Numbered from the stretch's first letter, positions 44,956 to 56,852 are shown. The stretch: DNA of 64,000 bases from Kaistia geumhonensis (GCF_030815145.1 NZ_JAUSWJ010000001.1:2232001-2296000), one strand, 5' to 3'. Numbers and translations are program-made. The notes: generated by a model from the letters alone, not told the origin.

Positions 44956-46575
44956 ATGACTGACGTTCCAACCGACCGGCGCGGCGCGGCGCCGCTGATC
45001 CGCATGCTCGCGCTGGCGATGCTCGCGCTCGCGCTGCTCCTTCCCTCGCACCGCGCCTTTGCCCATGCGGCTTTGGTGGCCGCTGTTCCAGCCGACGGGG
45101 CGGTGGTGGCGACGGCGCCGGGCGCCTATTCGCTGCGCTTCAGCGAACCCGTCTCGCCGCTCGTTCTGCGACTCGTCCGGCCGGACGGATCGAACACCCT
45201 TCTCGACCGCTACGCGCTCAACGACGCGACGCTCGACATCGCGGCGCCGGCCGATCTCGGCGAGGGCACCCATGTTCTTTCATGGCGGGTGATCTCGGAG
45301 GACGGCCATCCGGTCGGCGGCTCCGTCGTCTTCTCCATCGGCGCCCCCAGCGCCGGAGGGGGTGCCGAACCGCAGGAGGCGCCGGATCTCGCGCTCGGCG
45401 CCGCCATCTGGGCCATGCGCGGCCTTCTCTATGTCGGCCTTTTCCTCGGGGCCGGCGGCGCCTTCTTCATCGCCTTCATCGGGGGCCGCCGGGCAACGCC
45501 GGTCGTGCGTGCGCTGGCCTGGGCCGGCCTCCTCGCCGCGCCGCTGTCGATCGGACTGCTCGGCGTCGACGCGCTGGCGCTGCCGCTCTCGGGGCTCGGA
45601 GCGCCGATCGCCTGGCGCACAGGCTGGTCCACGAGCTACGGCGCGACGGGCCTCCTCGCCGCGATCGCGCTCGTCATGGCGCTGCTCTCCCTCTCGCTGG
45701 CCGCGCGGGGCGCCCGCCTCTTCGCGGCGCTGTCGCTGATCGGCGTCGGCGTAGCGCTGGCGGCGAGCGGTCATGCCAGCGCCGCCAGCCCGCAATGGCT
45801 GACGCGGCCGGCCGTGTTCCTGCACGCGGTCGGCATCGCCTTCTGGGCCGGCGCCCTGCTCCCGCTCGCCGCCGCGCTCCGCGAGGGCGGCGAACCGTCG
45901 GCGCGGACGCTGCGGCGCTTCTCGCGGGCGATCCCCTTCGCGGTGCTGCCGCTCGCCGCCGCCGGCATTGCGCTCGCCGTGGTGCAGGTGGAGACGCCGT
46001 CGGCGCTGTGGACGACCTCCTATGGCCGCGTGCTGCTGGCGAAGCTTGCCCTGCTCGCCCTGCTGTTCGCCCTCGCCGCGCTCAACCGGCTGCGTCTGAC
46101 CGCGCCGGCCGAGCGGGATGATCCGCGCGCGCGCAGCCGGCTGCGGCGCTCCATCGCCGCCGAACTCGTTCTGGTGCTGGCGATCTTCGGGACCGCGGCG
46201 CTCTGGCGCTTCACCCCGCCGCCGCGCGCCCTCGCCGAGGCAGCGGCCGAGCCGGCGTCGATCCATATCCACGCGGCCGATGCGATGGCCGATCTCAGCC
46301 TGACGCCGGGCCATGCCGGAACGGTGGCCGCCGCGATCTCGGTCATGACCGGCGATTTCGGGCCGCTCGACGCCAAGGACGTGACGCTCGTCCTCGCCAA
46401 TCCCGCCGCGGGCATCGAGCCGATCCGCCGCAAGGCCGTGAAAGGCTCGGACGCCGTCTGGCGCATCGACGCGCTCGCCATCCCGATCGCCGGCCGCTGG
46501 CAGGTGCGCATCGACATCCTGATCGACGACTTCCGCATGGCAAAGCTGGAAGACGCCATCGAGATCCGGCCGTGA
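44956..46575 (+). CDS. CopC-CopD fusion, copper uptake protein (YcnJ-like)
   Basis: Protein of 539 residues. After a signal (about 1-37, ending FAHAALVAA) comes the CopC domain, with its mature N-terminal His and the copper ligands HPVGGSVVFSIG. A membrane part of about eight helices (CopD domain) follows, and a C-terminal domain with IHIHAADAMADLSLTPG resembles a YtkA-like fold. This order is that of Bacillus YcnJ, a copper importer. It probably takes up copper for heme-copper oxidases such as the cyo enzyme nearby, by inference. Confidence 0.87.
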   Translation: MTDVPTDRRGAAPLIRMLALAMLALALLLPSHRAFAHAALVAAVPADGAVVATAPGAYSLRFSEPVSPLVLRLVRPDGSNTLLDRYALNDATLDIAAPADLGEGTHVLSWRVISEDGHPVGGSVVFSIGAPSAGGGAEPQEAPDLALGAAIWAMRGLLYVGLFLGAGGAFFIAFIGGRRATPVVRALAWAGLLAAPLSIGLLGVDALALPLSGLGAPIAWRTGWSTSYGATGLLAAIALVMALLSLSLAARGARLFAALSLIGVGVALAASGHASAASPQWLTRPAVFLHAVGIAFWAGALLPLAAALREGGEPSARTLRRFSRAIPFAVLPLAAAGIALAVVQVETPSALWTTSYGRVLLAKLALLALLFALAALNRLRLTAPAERDDPRARSRLRRSIAAELVLVLAIFGTAALWRFTPPPRALAEAAAEPASIHIHAADAMADLSLTPGHAGTVAAAISVMTGDFGPLDAKDVTLVLANPAAGIEPIRRKAVKGSDAVWRIDALAIPIAGRWQVRIDILIDDFRMAKLEDAIEIRP

Positions 46576-46631
46576 CGACATGACGGCTGAGGCTTGACAG
46601 GGGGGCGCTGGCGGCGCCTGTTCCCTCTCGC

Positions 46632-46832
46632 GCATGGTGTCCTTCGGCGAGGCGACTCGTCGAAGGGTGAAACGGGAACGGGGAAGGACCATCCGGTCCG
46701 AAGCCCCGACCGCCCCCGCGACTGTGAGCGGTGAGCCGTCCCCCAGATGCCACTGGACGATCCTTCGGGATGTTCCGGGAAGGCGGGGGGCGTGCGGTGA
46801 CCCGCGAGTCAGGAGACCGGCCAGGCGCATGA
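46632..46832 (+). ncRNA. Cobalamin (AdoCbl) riboswitch
   Basis: All consensus blocks I know appear in order: a GGTGTCC start near 46636, GGTGAAACGGGAA near 46666, CCCCCGCGACTGTGAGCGG near 46713-46731, GCCACTGG (46749-46756), GGGAAGGCGG (46777-46786), then GACCCGCGAGTCAGGAGACC (46799-46818). The B12 box is therefore complete. The downstream gene is a cobalt-permease-like gene 43 bases beyond, so high cobalamin should turn it off. A TTGACA at 46594-46599 with a poor -10 may be the promoter. Confidence 0.95.
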
Positions 46833-46874
46833 CTCAACCCGCAGCCGTCGGGGAAGACGGCAAGGAGAACTGGA

Positions 46875-47552
46875 ATGCATATCGAACCCGGCCTCGTATC
46901 GCCCGACAAGATCTGGCTCAGCTATGTGACCGGCGCGGCCGCCGGCGCCTACGCCCTGAAGCTCGCGGCGGACAGCATCCGCGCGCGGGGCGCCGTCTCG
47001 CTCATCGGGCGCAGCGCCGCCGCGACCGCGCTCGTCTTCTCGTTCTTCGAGGTGCTGCCGCATGTGCCGGTCGGCGTCTCGGAGGTGCATCTCATCCTCG
47101 GCTCGACGCTGTTCCTCATCTTCGGCGCCGCGCCGGCGGCGCTCGGCCTCGCGCTCGGGCTGCTGCTGCAGGGCCTCACCTTCGCGCCGTTCGACCTGCC
47201 GCAATACGGCATGAACGTCACCACGCTGCTGGTGCCGCTGTTCGGTCTCTCGATGCTGGCTGGCCGCGTCATCGCGCCCGGCACGCCCTATGTCGAGCTC
47301 CGCTATCGCCAGGCGCTGGCGCTTTCGACGGCCTATCAGGCCGGCATCGTCGCCTGGGTCGCCTTCTGGGCGTTCTATGGCCAGGGCTTCACGGCCGAGA
47401 ACACCGCCGCGATCTCCACCTTCGGCGGCGCCTATCTGCTCGTCATCGTCGTCGAGCCGCTCGTCGATCTCGCCGTTCTCGCCTCCGCCAAGGCGCTCAA
47501 GGGCCTGCGCGGCAATCCGCTCCTCGAGCGCCGCCTGTTCGAGACCGCCTGA
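46875..47552 (+). CDS. CbiM-like cobalt transporter permease
   Basis: Integral membrane protein of 225 residues with about seven helices. It starts MHIEPG, where the N-terminal His2 is a cobalt ligand in CbiM; the second family motif HVPVGVSEVHLILGS follows near residue 58. A GGAG site is present ahead of the ATG at 46875. CbiM normally works with CbiN, CbiQ and CbiO, none of which lie next to it; either it is served by shared ECF subunits, or it acts as a solitary form. Confidence 0.8.
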   Translation: MHIEPGLVSPDKIWLSYVTGAAAGAYALKLAADSIRARGAVSLIGRSAAATALVFSFFEVLPHVPVGVSEVHLILGSTLFLIFGAAPAALGLALGLLLQGLTFAPFDLPQYGMNVTTLLVPLFGLSMLAGRVIAPGTPYVELRYRQALALSTAYQAGIVAWVAFWAFYGQGFTAENTAAISTFGGAYLLVIVVEPLVDLAVLASAKALKGLRGNPLLERRLFETA

Positions 47553-47681
47553 TCTGGCGGCCTGACACGACGGGTGGCCGGCCGGACGGCCGGCTACCCG
47601 GTTCGCCGCTATGGCATTCCTTCCGCCCCGCTCCATTTCGTTGCAGACTGCCCGTGCATCGTTTGCGACTCCAGGGGGATC

Positions 47682-48701
47682 ATGCCGCATAGACGCTTGC
47701 AACGGATCGGCCCGCTCGTGGGCCTGCCCGATATCGTCCGCAGCCATGGCGTGTCGATGGACGCGATAGTGGAGGGCAGCGGCATCGAGGCCGAGGCCTT
47801 CTCCAATCGCGACGGCGTCGCCCCTTTCGTCGCCATCTGCCGAGTGATGGATCGGGCGGTGAAGCTGACCGGCCAGCGCCATCTCGGCCTCGAGATCGGC
47901 CTGGCGCAGGATCACCGGGCGCTCGGGACGGTCGGCCAGCTCGTGGCCCATGCGCCGACGCTCGGCGAGGCCATTCAGGATTTCGTCCGCAACCAGCACC
48001 GCAACTCGCGCGGCGCGGTCACCTTCCTGATGCCGCATGGCGAGGGATTCCACCTCGGCTACGGCATTTATGACCGTTACGAAACGGGGGCCGACCAGCT
48101 CTACGACCTCGCCATGGCGGTGGCCGTCAACGCGATCCGAAGCCTTGCCGGGACGCGCGCCGGCCCCATCGAGGTCCTCGTCTGCCATCGCGGCAACGCA
48201 CCGCGCAGTCATTACGAGGCGGCGCTCGGCTGCCCGGTCCGGCTCAATCAGCCCTATGCGGCTCTGGCGCTGAGCGCAGAGGCGATGCGCCTGCCGATCG
48301 CCGGCCATGACCGGGCCGAACGCGCGCGGCTCGCCGCGCTTCTCGACGAAAGCCCGCCCTTCGGCGCGCCCGATTTCGATGCCCGCGTCCGCCACCTGCT
48401 GAAGCCTGCCATCCTGATGGGGGATGCCTCCGCCGAGACGATCGCCCGGCAGATCGGCATCCATCTCAGAACGCTCAACCGCCGCCTGAAGGACGAGGGC
48501 GTGACCTTCCGCGCCATCGAGCAGCAGGTCCGCTTCTCGATCGCCTGCGAATTGCTGAGCCTGACCGATCTCGACGTCGCGGACATTTCCGAAACGCTCG
48601 CCTATGGGACGCCCAGCGCCTTCGACCGGGCCTTCCGCCGCTGGACCGGCATATCGCCGACCCGCTGGCGGCGCGGCTCGGCATCGGGCGAGCCGCGGTG
48701 A
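47682..48701 (+). CDS. AraC family transcriptional regulator (Arabinose_bd type)
   Basis: Regulator of 339 residues. The N-terminal ligand-binding part (GLPDIVRSHGVSMDAIVEGSG, LVAHAPTLGEAIQDFV) belongs to the OruR/ArgR-like arabinose-binding domain. The C-terminal HTH shows SAETIARQIGIHLRTLNRRL and DISETLAYGTPSAFDRAFRRW. Effector unknown. The start is ATG 47682 with a GGGGGAT site. It converges on kdpE four bases away; no target gene is obvious. Confidence 0.85.
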   Translation: MPHRRLQRIGPLVGLPDIVRSHGVSMDAIVEGSGIEAEAFSNRDGVAPFVAICRVMDRAVKLTGQRHLGLEIGLAQDHRALGTVGQLVAHAPTLGEAIQDFVRNQHRNSRGAVTFLMPHGEGFHLGYGIYDRYETGADQLYDLAMAVAVNAIRSLAGTRAGPIEVLVCHRGNAPRSHYEAALGCPVRLNQPYAALALSAEAMRLPIAGHDRAERARLAALLDESPPFGAPDFDARVRHLLKPAILMGDASAETIARQIGIHLRTLNRRLKDEGVTFRAIEQQVRFSIACELLSLTDLDVADISETLAYGTPSAFDRAFRRWTGISPTRWRRGSASGEPR

Positions 48702-48705
48702 GGCG

Positions 48706-49392
48706 TCAGTCGGCCTCGCGCAGACGGTAGCCGACGCCGGTCTCGGTGCGGATATAGAAGGGCCGCGCGGGATCGTCCTTGAGCTTCTGGCGGACCTGGC
48801 GGACATAGACGCGCAGCTGCTGCGCGTCGATCGCCCCGCCCCAGACGGCCTTCATCAATTGCTGGTGAGTGATCACCTTGCCGGCGTGGCGAGCCAGGAG
48901 CGCCAGGATCTCGTATTCCTTCGGCGAGAGATGGATCTCGGCTCCGTCGAGGCGGACGATGCGGCGGACGAGATCGACGCTGAGCCCGCCCGTCCTGAAG
49001 ACCGGCGCGGCGCCCTCCGCCTGAACGCGGTGACGCAGCGCCACGCGGAGCCGTGCGACGAGTTCGTCGATGCCGAACGGCTTCGTCACATAGTCGTCCG
49101 CGCCGGCGTCCAGCGCCTTGACGATGCCGGCCTCTCCCGTGCGGCTGGAGAGGATGAGGATCGGCACCGTGACGCCGGACCGGCGCCAGCCTTCGAGAAG
49201 CGCCTCGCCGCCGATATCGGGCAGACCGAGATCGAGGATCACGCCGTCCGGCCGCTCCTCCGCCATCGCCACGCGCGCCGTCGCGCCGTCGGCCGCCTCG
49301 ATCACCTCGTAGCCCTGCGTCCCGAGCCCGGCCTTCAGCAGGCGGCGGATCGGCGGCTCGTCGTCGACGACGAGGACGCGGCCGGCGCTCAC
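48706..49392 (-). CDS. kdpE: Kdp response regulator KdpE
   Basis: OmpR-family regulator of 228 residues. The receiver has DDEPPIRR and phospho-Asp in VILDLGLPDIGG; the C-terminal winged helix ends with YIRTETGVGYRL. It activates the kdp genes when phosphorylated by KdpD. It overlaps kdpD by four bases. Tandem repeats upstream of the operon (57075-57092) may be its binding site. Confidence 0.96.
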   Translation of the reverse strand: MSAGRVLVVDDEPPIRRLLKAGLGTQGYEVIEAADGATARVAMAEERPDGVILDLGLPDIGGEALLEGWRRSGVTVPILILSSRTGEAGIVKALDAGADDYVTKPFGIDELVARLRVALRHRVQAEGAAPVFRTGGLSVDLVRRIVRLDGAEIHLSPKEYEILALLARHAGKVITHQQLMKAVWGGAIDAQQLRVYVRQVRQKLKDDPARPFYIRTETGVGYRLREAD

Positions 49393-52085
49393 CCCCGCTC
49401 TCCGGCATGGGCGGGCAGGCGGATGGTGAAGGCGAGGCCCGGCCTGTCCGGGCGGCGCGCCGCCGTGAGGCTGCCGCCCATCGCCTCGACGAAACCGCGG
49501 CTGATGGAAAGCCCGAGGCCGGTTCCCGCGCGCACGCTGTCGCCCTTCTCCACGCGATAGAACTTGTCGAACACGCGCTCCAGCTCCTCGGCGCCGAGAC
49601 CCGGCCCCTCGTCGAGCACGGCAATTGCGACCGTATCACCCTCGCGCCGGGCCGCCAGCGTGATGGTCGTGCCCGCGGGCGCATATTTGGCGGCGTTGTC
49701 GACGAGATTGAAGAGGGCCTGCTCGATCAGGACGGGATCGACGGCGACCATCGGCAGGTTCGGCGCGACGTCGACGACGAAGCGGTGGCGGGACACGACG
49801 GCCGCAACGCGCTCGGCGAGGCTGCCGACGATCTCGTCGGGATCGGTGGGGATGGTGGCGGGGCGGATCGCGCCGGCTTCGAGCCGCGTCATGTCGAGGA
49901 GATTGTTGATGAACCGGTTGAGGCGCTCCGCCTCCGCCTCGGTCGTCGCCAGGAGTTCGTCGCGCGTCGCCGGGTCGAGGTCGGCGCCATAGCCGCGCAG
50001 CGTGCCGACGGCGCCGAGAATGGCGGCGAGCGGGGTTCGCAGGTCATGCGAGATCGAGGACAGCAGCGCCTGGCGCAGCCGGTCGGCTTCCGCGTCGCGG
50101 CGCGCGCGCTCGACATCCGCGGCGAGGAACACGCGCTCGATGGCGAGCGCCGCCTGCCCGGCCAGCGCATCGAGCAGCCGGCGCTGGTCGGGCGTCAGCA
50201 GCGGTCCGCTGCGCTCGTCGCTGTCGATGCCGACCGCGCCGATCGGGCCGCGCCCGGTCGAGAGCGGCATGAAGAAGCGCCGCGCGCCCGGAAGCGTATC
50301 GGCGCCGCGGCCGGCCGGCTGGTTGTTGGCGAAGGCCCATTTCGCGGCGGCGATGTCGGCTTCGTCGAGCTGGTCCTCGGGCGGATAGCCGGCACGGACG
50401 GCGAACTCGCCGTCCTCGCTCAGGAGCAGGACCACGCGCATGTCGAGCATCGAGGCGATCTGGTAGGCCGTTGCCCAGAGCACGTCGTCGATCGTGCCGA
50501 CGGCTGCGAGCTTCCGGCTGAAGGAATAGAGCGCCTCGGTCGCGGCGGCGCGGCTCCTCGCGACGACGGCCTCGGCCCGCGCCCGTGCCGCGAGATTGGC
50601 GACGAGGAAGGTCACGATGGTGAAGACCACCAGCGCCGCGACATTGGTCGGGTCGGCGATGGTGAAGGTCCAGGTCGGCGGCAGGAAGAAGAAGTTGTAG
50701 GCGAGCAGCGAAACCGCCGTCGCGAACAGCGCCGGCCACAGGCCGCCATAGCTCGCGACCACGACGACGCCGAGCAGGAAGACGAGATCGACGCTGCCGG
50801 CGCCGACCAGCGGCTCGATCAGCTTGCCGATGCCGAGCGCCGCGGTGCCGATCGCCGCCGCGGCGACATAGGGGCCGGGTCGCGTGGCGGCGTGCGGGGG
50901 CGGCGGCGCCTGATGCGGCGCGGCCGCGTCGATCGCCTCGCCGGCGATGACATGGACGCTGATCGTGCCGGCGCGCCGCACGAGGTCGTGCACCACCGAG
51001 CCGTGCAGGATCTCGAAGAAGCGCGAGCGTTCGGACTTGCCGATGACGATGTGGTTGACGTTCTGGCGCCGCGCATAGCCGAGCACGTCGTCGGCGATAC
51101 GCCGCCCGCCGCCCGGCAGCGTCACCGCCTCGCCGCCGAGATGCTCGGCGAGGCGCAGCGCATCGGCGATGCGCTCCTGCGCTGTCTCGTCCAGCATGCG
51201 GGTGCGCGCCGTCTCGATGTGAAGCGCGACGAAGGGCGCGCGCAGCCGGTCGGCGAGGCGCTTCGCATAGCGGACGAGCGCCTGCGCGCGCGGATCCTCG
51301 CTCACGCAGACCAGCACCCGCTCTCCGGCCGCCCAGGGACCGGCGATGGCATGGCTCTGCATGTGGCTGAGCAGCTGCTGGTCGACCCGCTGCGCGGTGC
51401 GGCGCAGGGCGAGCTCCCTGAGCGCCGTCAGGTTGCCGGGCGAGAAGAAGTGGTCGATCGCCCGCTTCGCGGTGCGAGGCAGATAGATCTTGCCTTCATG
51501 CAGGCGCTGGATGAGGTCGGCGGGCGAGAGGTCGACCACCTCGATGTCGTCCGCCGCGTCGAGGACCGAATCCGGCACGGTCTCGCGGATGCGCACCCGC
51601 GTGATCTGCGCCACCACGTCGTTGAGGCTCTCGACATGCTGGATGTTGAGCGTCGAATAGACGTCGATGCCGGCCGCGAGCAGTTCCTCGACATCCATGT
51701 AGCGCTTCGGATGGCGGCTGCCGGGCGCGTTGGTGTGGGCGAGTTCGTCGACGAGCACGAGTTCGGGCCGCCGCGCCAGGATGGCGTCGAGATCCATCTC
51801 GTCCAGCATCTGGCCGCGATAGGGAATCTGCCGGCGCGCGATGGTCTCGAAGGGCGCGACCAGCGCCTCGGTCTCGGCGCGGCCATGCGTCTCGACCACG
51901 CCGATGACGACATCGGTGCCGGCCGCGAGACGGGCCCGGCCGGTCTCGAGCATCTCGTAGGTCTTGCCGACGCCGGGCGCCGCGCCGAGAAACAGCTTGA
52001 GGCGGCCGCGGCCCTCGCGCCGCGCCGCCTCGAGCAGGGCGTCGGGCGAGGGTCGGTGCCCCTCGCCGTCCGTTTCCTCGGCCAT
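49389..52085 (-). CDS. kdpD: Kdp sensor histidine kinase KdpD
   Basis: Sensor of 898 residues. The N-terminal KdpD domain has Walker A FLGAAPGVGKTYEML and Walker B VLVDELAHTN, then a universal-stress-type domain (about 250-370). Four transmembrane helices (about 400-495), a GAF domain and a histidine-kinase domain with phospho-His in SSISHDLRTPLAAIL follow. It senses potassium limitation and ion strength. The ATG at 52085 follows AAGGAG at the normal spacing; a GTG one codon earlier is possible. It starts 57 bases after kdpC. Confidence 0.96.
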   Translation of the reverse strand: MAEETDGEGHRPSPDALLEAARREGRGRLKLFLGAAPGVGKTYEMLETGRARLAAGTDVVIGVVETHGRAETEALVAPFETIARRQIPYRGQMLDEMDLDAILARRPELVLVDELAHTNAPGSRHPKRYMDVEELLAAGIDVYSTLNIQHVESLNDVVAQITRVRIRETVPDSVLDAADDIEVVDLSPADLIQRLHEGKIYLPRTAKRAIDHFFSPGNLTALRELALRRTAQRVDQQLLSHMQSHAIAGPWAAGERVLVCVSEDPRAQALVRYAKRLADRLRAPFVALHIETARTRMLDETAQERIADALRLAEHLGGEAVTLPGGGRRIADDVLGYARRQNVNHIVIGKSERSRFFEILHGSVVHDLVRRAGTISVHVIAGEAIDAAAPHQAPPPPHAATRPGPYVAAAAIGTAALGIGKLIEPLVGAGSVDLVFLLGVVVVASYGGLWPALFATAVSLLAYNFFFLPPTWTFTIADPTNVAALVVFTIVTFLVANLAARARAEAVVARSRAAATEALYSFSRKLAAVGTIDDVLWATAYQIASMLDMRVVLLLSEDGEFAVRAGYPPEDQLDEADIAAAKWAFANNQPAGRGADTLPGARRFFMPLSTGRGPIGAVGIDSDERSGPLLTPDQRRLLDALAGQAALAIERVFLAADVERARRDAEADRLRQALLSSISHDLRTPLAAILGAVGTLRGYGADLDPATRDELLATTEAEAERLNRFINNLLDMTRLEAGAIRPATIPTDPDEIVGSLAERVAAVVSRHRFVVDVAPNLPMVAVDPVLIEQALFNLVDNAAKYAPAGTTITLAARREGDTVAIAVLDEGPGLGAEELERVFDKFYRVEKGDSVRAGTGLGLSISRGFVEAMGGSLTAARRPDRPGLAFTIRLPAHAGERG

Positions 52086-52142
52086 CACGGCTCCTTCGCG
52101 GCGGCCGGGAGGCCCCGGCCGGATCGATTGCTGCGCAGCATC

Positions 52143-52748
52143 CTATCCGCCGGCGCGGCTGTCGAGATCGAGATTGAGCGCGAGGACATTCACGCGCGGC
52201 TCGCCGATGATGCCGAAGAGCCGGCCGTCGACATGCGCGGCCACGATCGCCCTCACGGCCGCCTCGTCCATGGCACGGGCCCTGGCGACGCGCGGCACCT
52301 GGAAGAACGCCGCCTCCGGCGAGATGTCCGGGTCGAGGCCACTGCCGCTCGTCGTGACGAGATCCATCGGGACGGGGGCGCCGGGATTGGTCGCGGCCAG
52401 CGCGTCGCGCTCGGCCGTGACGCGGTCGATCAGCGCCGGGTTGGACGGGCCGAGATTGGAGCCCATGGAGTTCGACGCGTTGTAGGGCGCGGCGACCGAC
52501 TTCGCGGGGTCGGCCGGATCGGGGCCGAGCGTCGCCGAGGGCCGGCCGTGGAAATATGCTTCGCCGGCAAAGTTCTGGCCGATGAGCGCTGATCCGACGA
52601 TCCTGCCGTCGCGCGTGACGAGGCTGCCCCCGGCCTTGTCCGGGAACAGGGCCCTGGCGAGACCGGTCATGCCGAGCGGATAGGCGAGACCGGTCAGCAC
52701 GGTGAAGAGGACGAGGAGGACGAGAGCGGGACGGATCTGTTTCAGCAT
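52143..52748 (-). CDS. kdpC: Potassium-transporting ATPase KdpC subunit
   Basis: Single-span membrane protein of 201 residues, acting as a chaperone-like subunit that raises ATP affinity of KdpB. It has one N-terminal helix ([18 protein letters not shown]). Conserved motifs include [25 protein letters not shown] and [17 protein letters not shown]. It starts eight bases after kdpB. Confidence 0.96.
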   Translation of the reverse strand: MLKQIRPALVLLVLFTVLTGLAYPLGMTGLARALFPDKAGGSLVTRDGRIVGSALIGQNFAGEAYFHGRPSATLGPDPADPAKSVAAPYNASNSMGSNLGPSNPALIDRVTAERDALAATNPGAPVPMDLVTTSGSGLDPDISPEAAFFQVPRVARARAMDEAAVRAIVAAHVDGRLFGIIGEPRVNVLALNLDLDSRAGG

Positions 52749-52756
52749 GATGGACC

Positions 52757-54838
<2,082 letters not shown>

Positions 54839-54863
54839 CTGGGGAATTCCGTTTCCTTGCCGC

Positions 54864-55019
54864 TCAGGCGGCGAGTGCGGGAAAAAGTGCGGTGAGGACG
54901 GCGGCGAAGCCCGCGGCCGCGGCCAGGATCGCCATCATGGCGACGATGACGAGCGAGGCGGCGGGTGGCGGCGTTCTGGCCTGCCGCGGATCGTCGGGGG
55001 CCGGGATCGTCATGGTCAT
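54864..55019 (-). CDS. Small membrane protein between kdpA and kdpB
   Basis: A 51-residue ORF ([20 protein letters not shown]...) whose start overlaps the kdpA stop in ATGA, with 25 bases to kdpB. The first 20 residues are polar and Pro-rich; the rest is one hydrophobic helix (about residues 21-49, [20 protein letters not shown]). It resembles no subunit I know in the kdp operon. Overlap-coupling and the clear membrane helix support it as a real gene. It may be a regulatory micro-subunit like KdpF, but this is inference. A second Met two codons in (55013) is possible. Confidence 0.6.
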   Translation of the reverse strand: MTMTIPAPDDPRQARTPPPAASLVIVAMMAILAAAAGFAAVLTALFPALAA

Positions 55020-56734
55020 CCTCCGGCCCTTGCGAGGATCTGGAAGTGCTCGACGATCGGCCCGAGCGCCAGCGCCGGGAAGAAGGTCAGCCCGCCGATC
55101 ACGAGGATGGCGCCGACGAGAAGCCCGACGAAGAGGCCGCCATCGGTCGGCAGCGTTCCGGCCGAGGCGGGCACGGTCTTCTTCGCGGCGAGCGACCCGG
55201 CGATGGCGACGGCCGGCACGATCATCAGGAAGCGCCCGACGAACATCGCGATGCCAAGGGTGATGTTGTACCAGTCGGTGTTGCCGGTGAGGCCGCCGAA
55301 GGCCGAGCCGTTGTTCGCCGCCGCAGAGGTGTAGGCGTAGAGGATCTCCGAGAAGCCGTGCGGGCCGGGATTGGCGATCGAGGCCACCGCCGAGGGCAGC
55401 ACGGTCGCGACGGCCGTGAAGCCGAGCATGGCGAGCGGCAGGATCAGCAGCGCCAGCAGTGCGAGCTTCACCTCCCTCGCCTCGATCTTCTTGCCGATAT
55501 ATTCCGGCGTGCGGCCGACCATCAGCCCGGCGATGAACACCGCGATCACCACGAAGAGCAGGATGCCATAGAGGCCGGCGCCGACGCCGCCGACGATGAT
55601 CTCGCCGAGCTCCATGTTGATGAGCGGGATCATGCCGCCGAGCGCGGTGAAGCTGTCATGCATGGCGTTGACCGCGCCGCAGGACGCGGCTGTCGTCACC
55701 ACGGCGAACAGCGCGGAGAGCGCGATGCCGAAGCGGACCTCCTTGCCCTCCATGTTGCCGCCCTGGATGCCGAGCGCATGGACGAGCGGGTTGCCGGAGG
55801 CTTCCGACCAGTAGCAGGCGACGACGCCCGCCGCGAAGAGCACGCCCATGGCGGCGAGGATGGCGAAACCCTGGCGCTCGTTGCCGACCATGCGCCCGAA
55901 GACATTGGTGAGTGCCGCGCCGATGGCGAAGATCGCGACCATCTGCACGAGGTTGGCGAGCGCGGTCGGATTCTCGAAGGGATGCGCGGCATTGGCGTTC
56001 ATGAAGCCGCCGCCATTGGTGCCGAGCATCTTGATGGCGATCTGCGAGGCCATCGGGCCGAGCGCGATCACCTGCCGCGCGCCTTCCAGCGTCGTCGCCT
56101 CGACCGATGGGGCGAGGGTCTGCGGTACGCCCTGCCAGACGAGGAACAGCGTCAGCAGGATCGAGATCGGCAAGAGCACATAGAGCGTGGCACGGGTCAT
56201 ATCGACCCAGAAATTGCCGATCGCATGCGCCTCGCGGCGCGCGAAGCCGCGGATGAGCGCGACGGCCAGCGCGATGCCGGTGGCGGCGGAGAGGAAGTTC
56301 TGCACCGCCAGCCCGGCCATCTGGACCAGATAGGACATGGTCCCCTCGCCGCCATAGTTCTGCCAGTTGGTGTTGGTGACGAAGGAGACCGCCGTATTGA
56401 AGGCGAGCGCCTCCGGCACCGGCCCCATGCCCTGCGGATTGAAGGGCAGCTTGCCCTGCAGGCGCAGCAGCGCGTAGAGCAGCAGGAAGCCGGCCGCGTT
56501 GAAGACGAGCATGGCGACGACATAGGCCAGCCAGTGCTGGTCCTCGCGCTCCGAGGTGCCGGCGAGCCGGTAGAAGCCGCGCTCGACCGGGGCGAGGACG
56601 GGCGAGAGCCAGGTCCGCTCGCCGGAGAAGACGCGGGTCATGTAGCTGCCGAGCGGCCGCGTCAGCGCCAGCACCAGCGCGACGAAGAGGGCGATCTGGA
56701 GCCAGCCGTTGAGGGTCATTCCCGTGGAAGTCAT
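55016..56734 (-). CDS. kdpA: Potassium-transporting ATPase KdpA subunit
   Basis: Potassium-binding channel-like subunit of 572 residues with ten helices, related to the Trk/Ktr superfamily. Selectivity-filter segments are visible as [41 protein letters not shown] and [12 protein letters not shown]. It starts 12 bases after kdpF. Confidence 0.97.
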   Translation of the reverse strand: MTSTGMTLNGWLQIALFVALVLALTRPLGSYMTRVFSGERTWLSPVLAPVERGFYRLAGTSEREDQHWLAYVVAMLVFNAAGFLLLYALLRLQGKLPFNPQGMGPVPEALAFNTAVSFVTNTNWQNYGGEGTMSYLVQMAGLAVQNFLSAATGIALAVALIRGFARREAHAIGNFWVDMTRATLYVLLPISILLTLFLVWQGVPQTLAPSVEATTLEGARQVIALGPMASQIAIKMLGTNGGGFMNANAAHPFENPTALANLVQMVAIFAIGAALTNVFGRMVGNERQGFAILAAMGVLFAAGVVACYWSEASGNPLVHALGIQGGNMEGKEVRFGIALSALFAVVTTAASCGAVNAMHDSFTALGGMIPLINMELGEIIVGGVGAGLYGILLFVVIAVFIAGLMVGRTPEYIGKKIEAREVKLALLALLILPLAMLGFTAVATVLPSAVASIANPGPHGFSEILYAYTSAAANNGSAFGGLTGNTDWYNITLGIAMFVGRFLMIVPAVAIAGSLAAKKTVPASAGTLPTDGGLFVGLLVGAILVIGGLTFFPALALGPIVEHFQILARAGG

Positions 56735-56746
56735 GGCGGCAGCCTC

Positions 56747-56836
56747 CTAGAAGCGCTCGGGGCGCAGCAGCGCGAGCGTCAGATAGGCGAGGACGACGAG
56801 CGTCACCGCTCCGCCCAGCCAGTAGTCGAGCATCAT
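56747..56836 (-). CDS. kdpF: Potassium-transporting ATPase KdpF subunit
   Basis: A 29-residue membrane peptide (MMLDYWLGGAVTLVVL..., ending LLRPERF). It has the single helix and the Y.L.ALL-x-PERF end of KdpF, which stabilises the KdpFABC complex. It lies immediately upstream of kdpA, as usual. Two consecutive ATG codons at the start make either possible. Confidence 0.9.
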   Translation of the reverse strand: MMLDYWLGGAVTLVVLAYLTLALLRPERF

Positions 56837-56852
56837 TTTGGGGGTGCCTTCT

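Noticed and set aside
46594-46622. Strong promoter for the riboswitch gene
   Set aside because: The -35 TTGACA is perfect but the -10 position reads CCTGTT, so it was not listed as a separate feature.
49407-52592. Long plus-strand open frame opposite kdpD and kdpC
   Set aside because: Antisense of well-conserved KdpD/KdpC; Arg-rich composition and no family resemblance.
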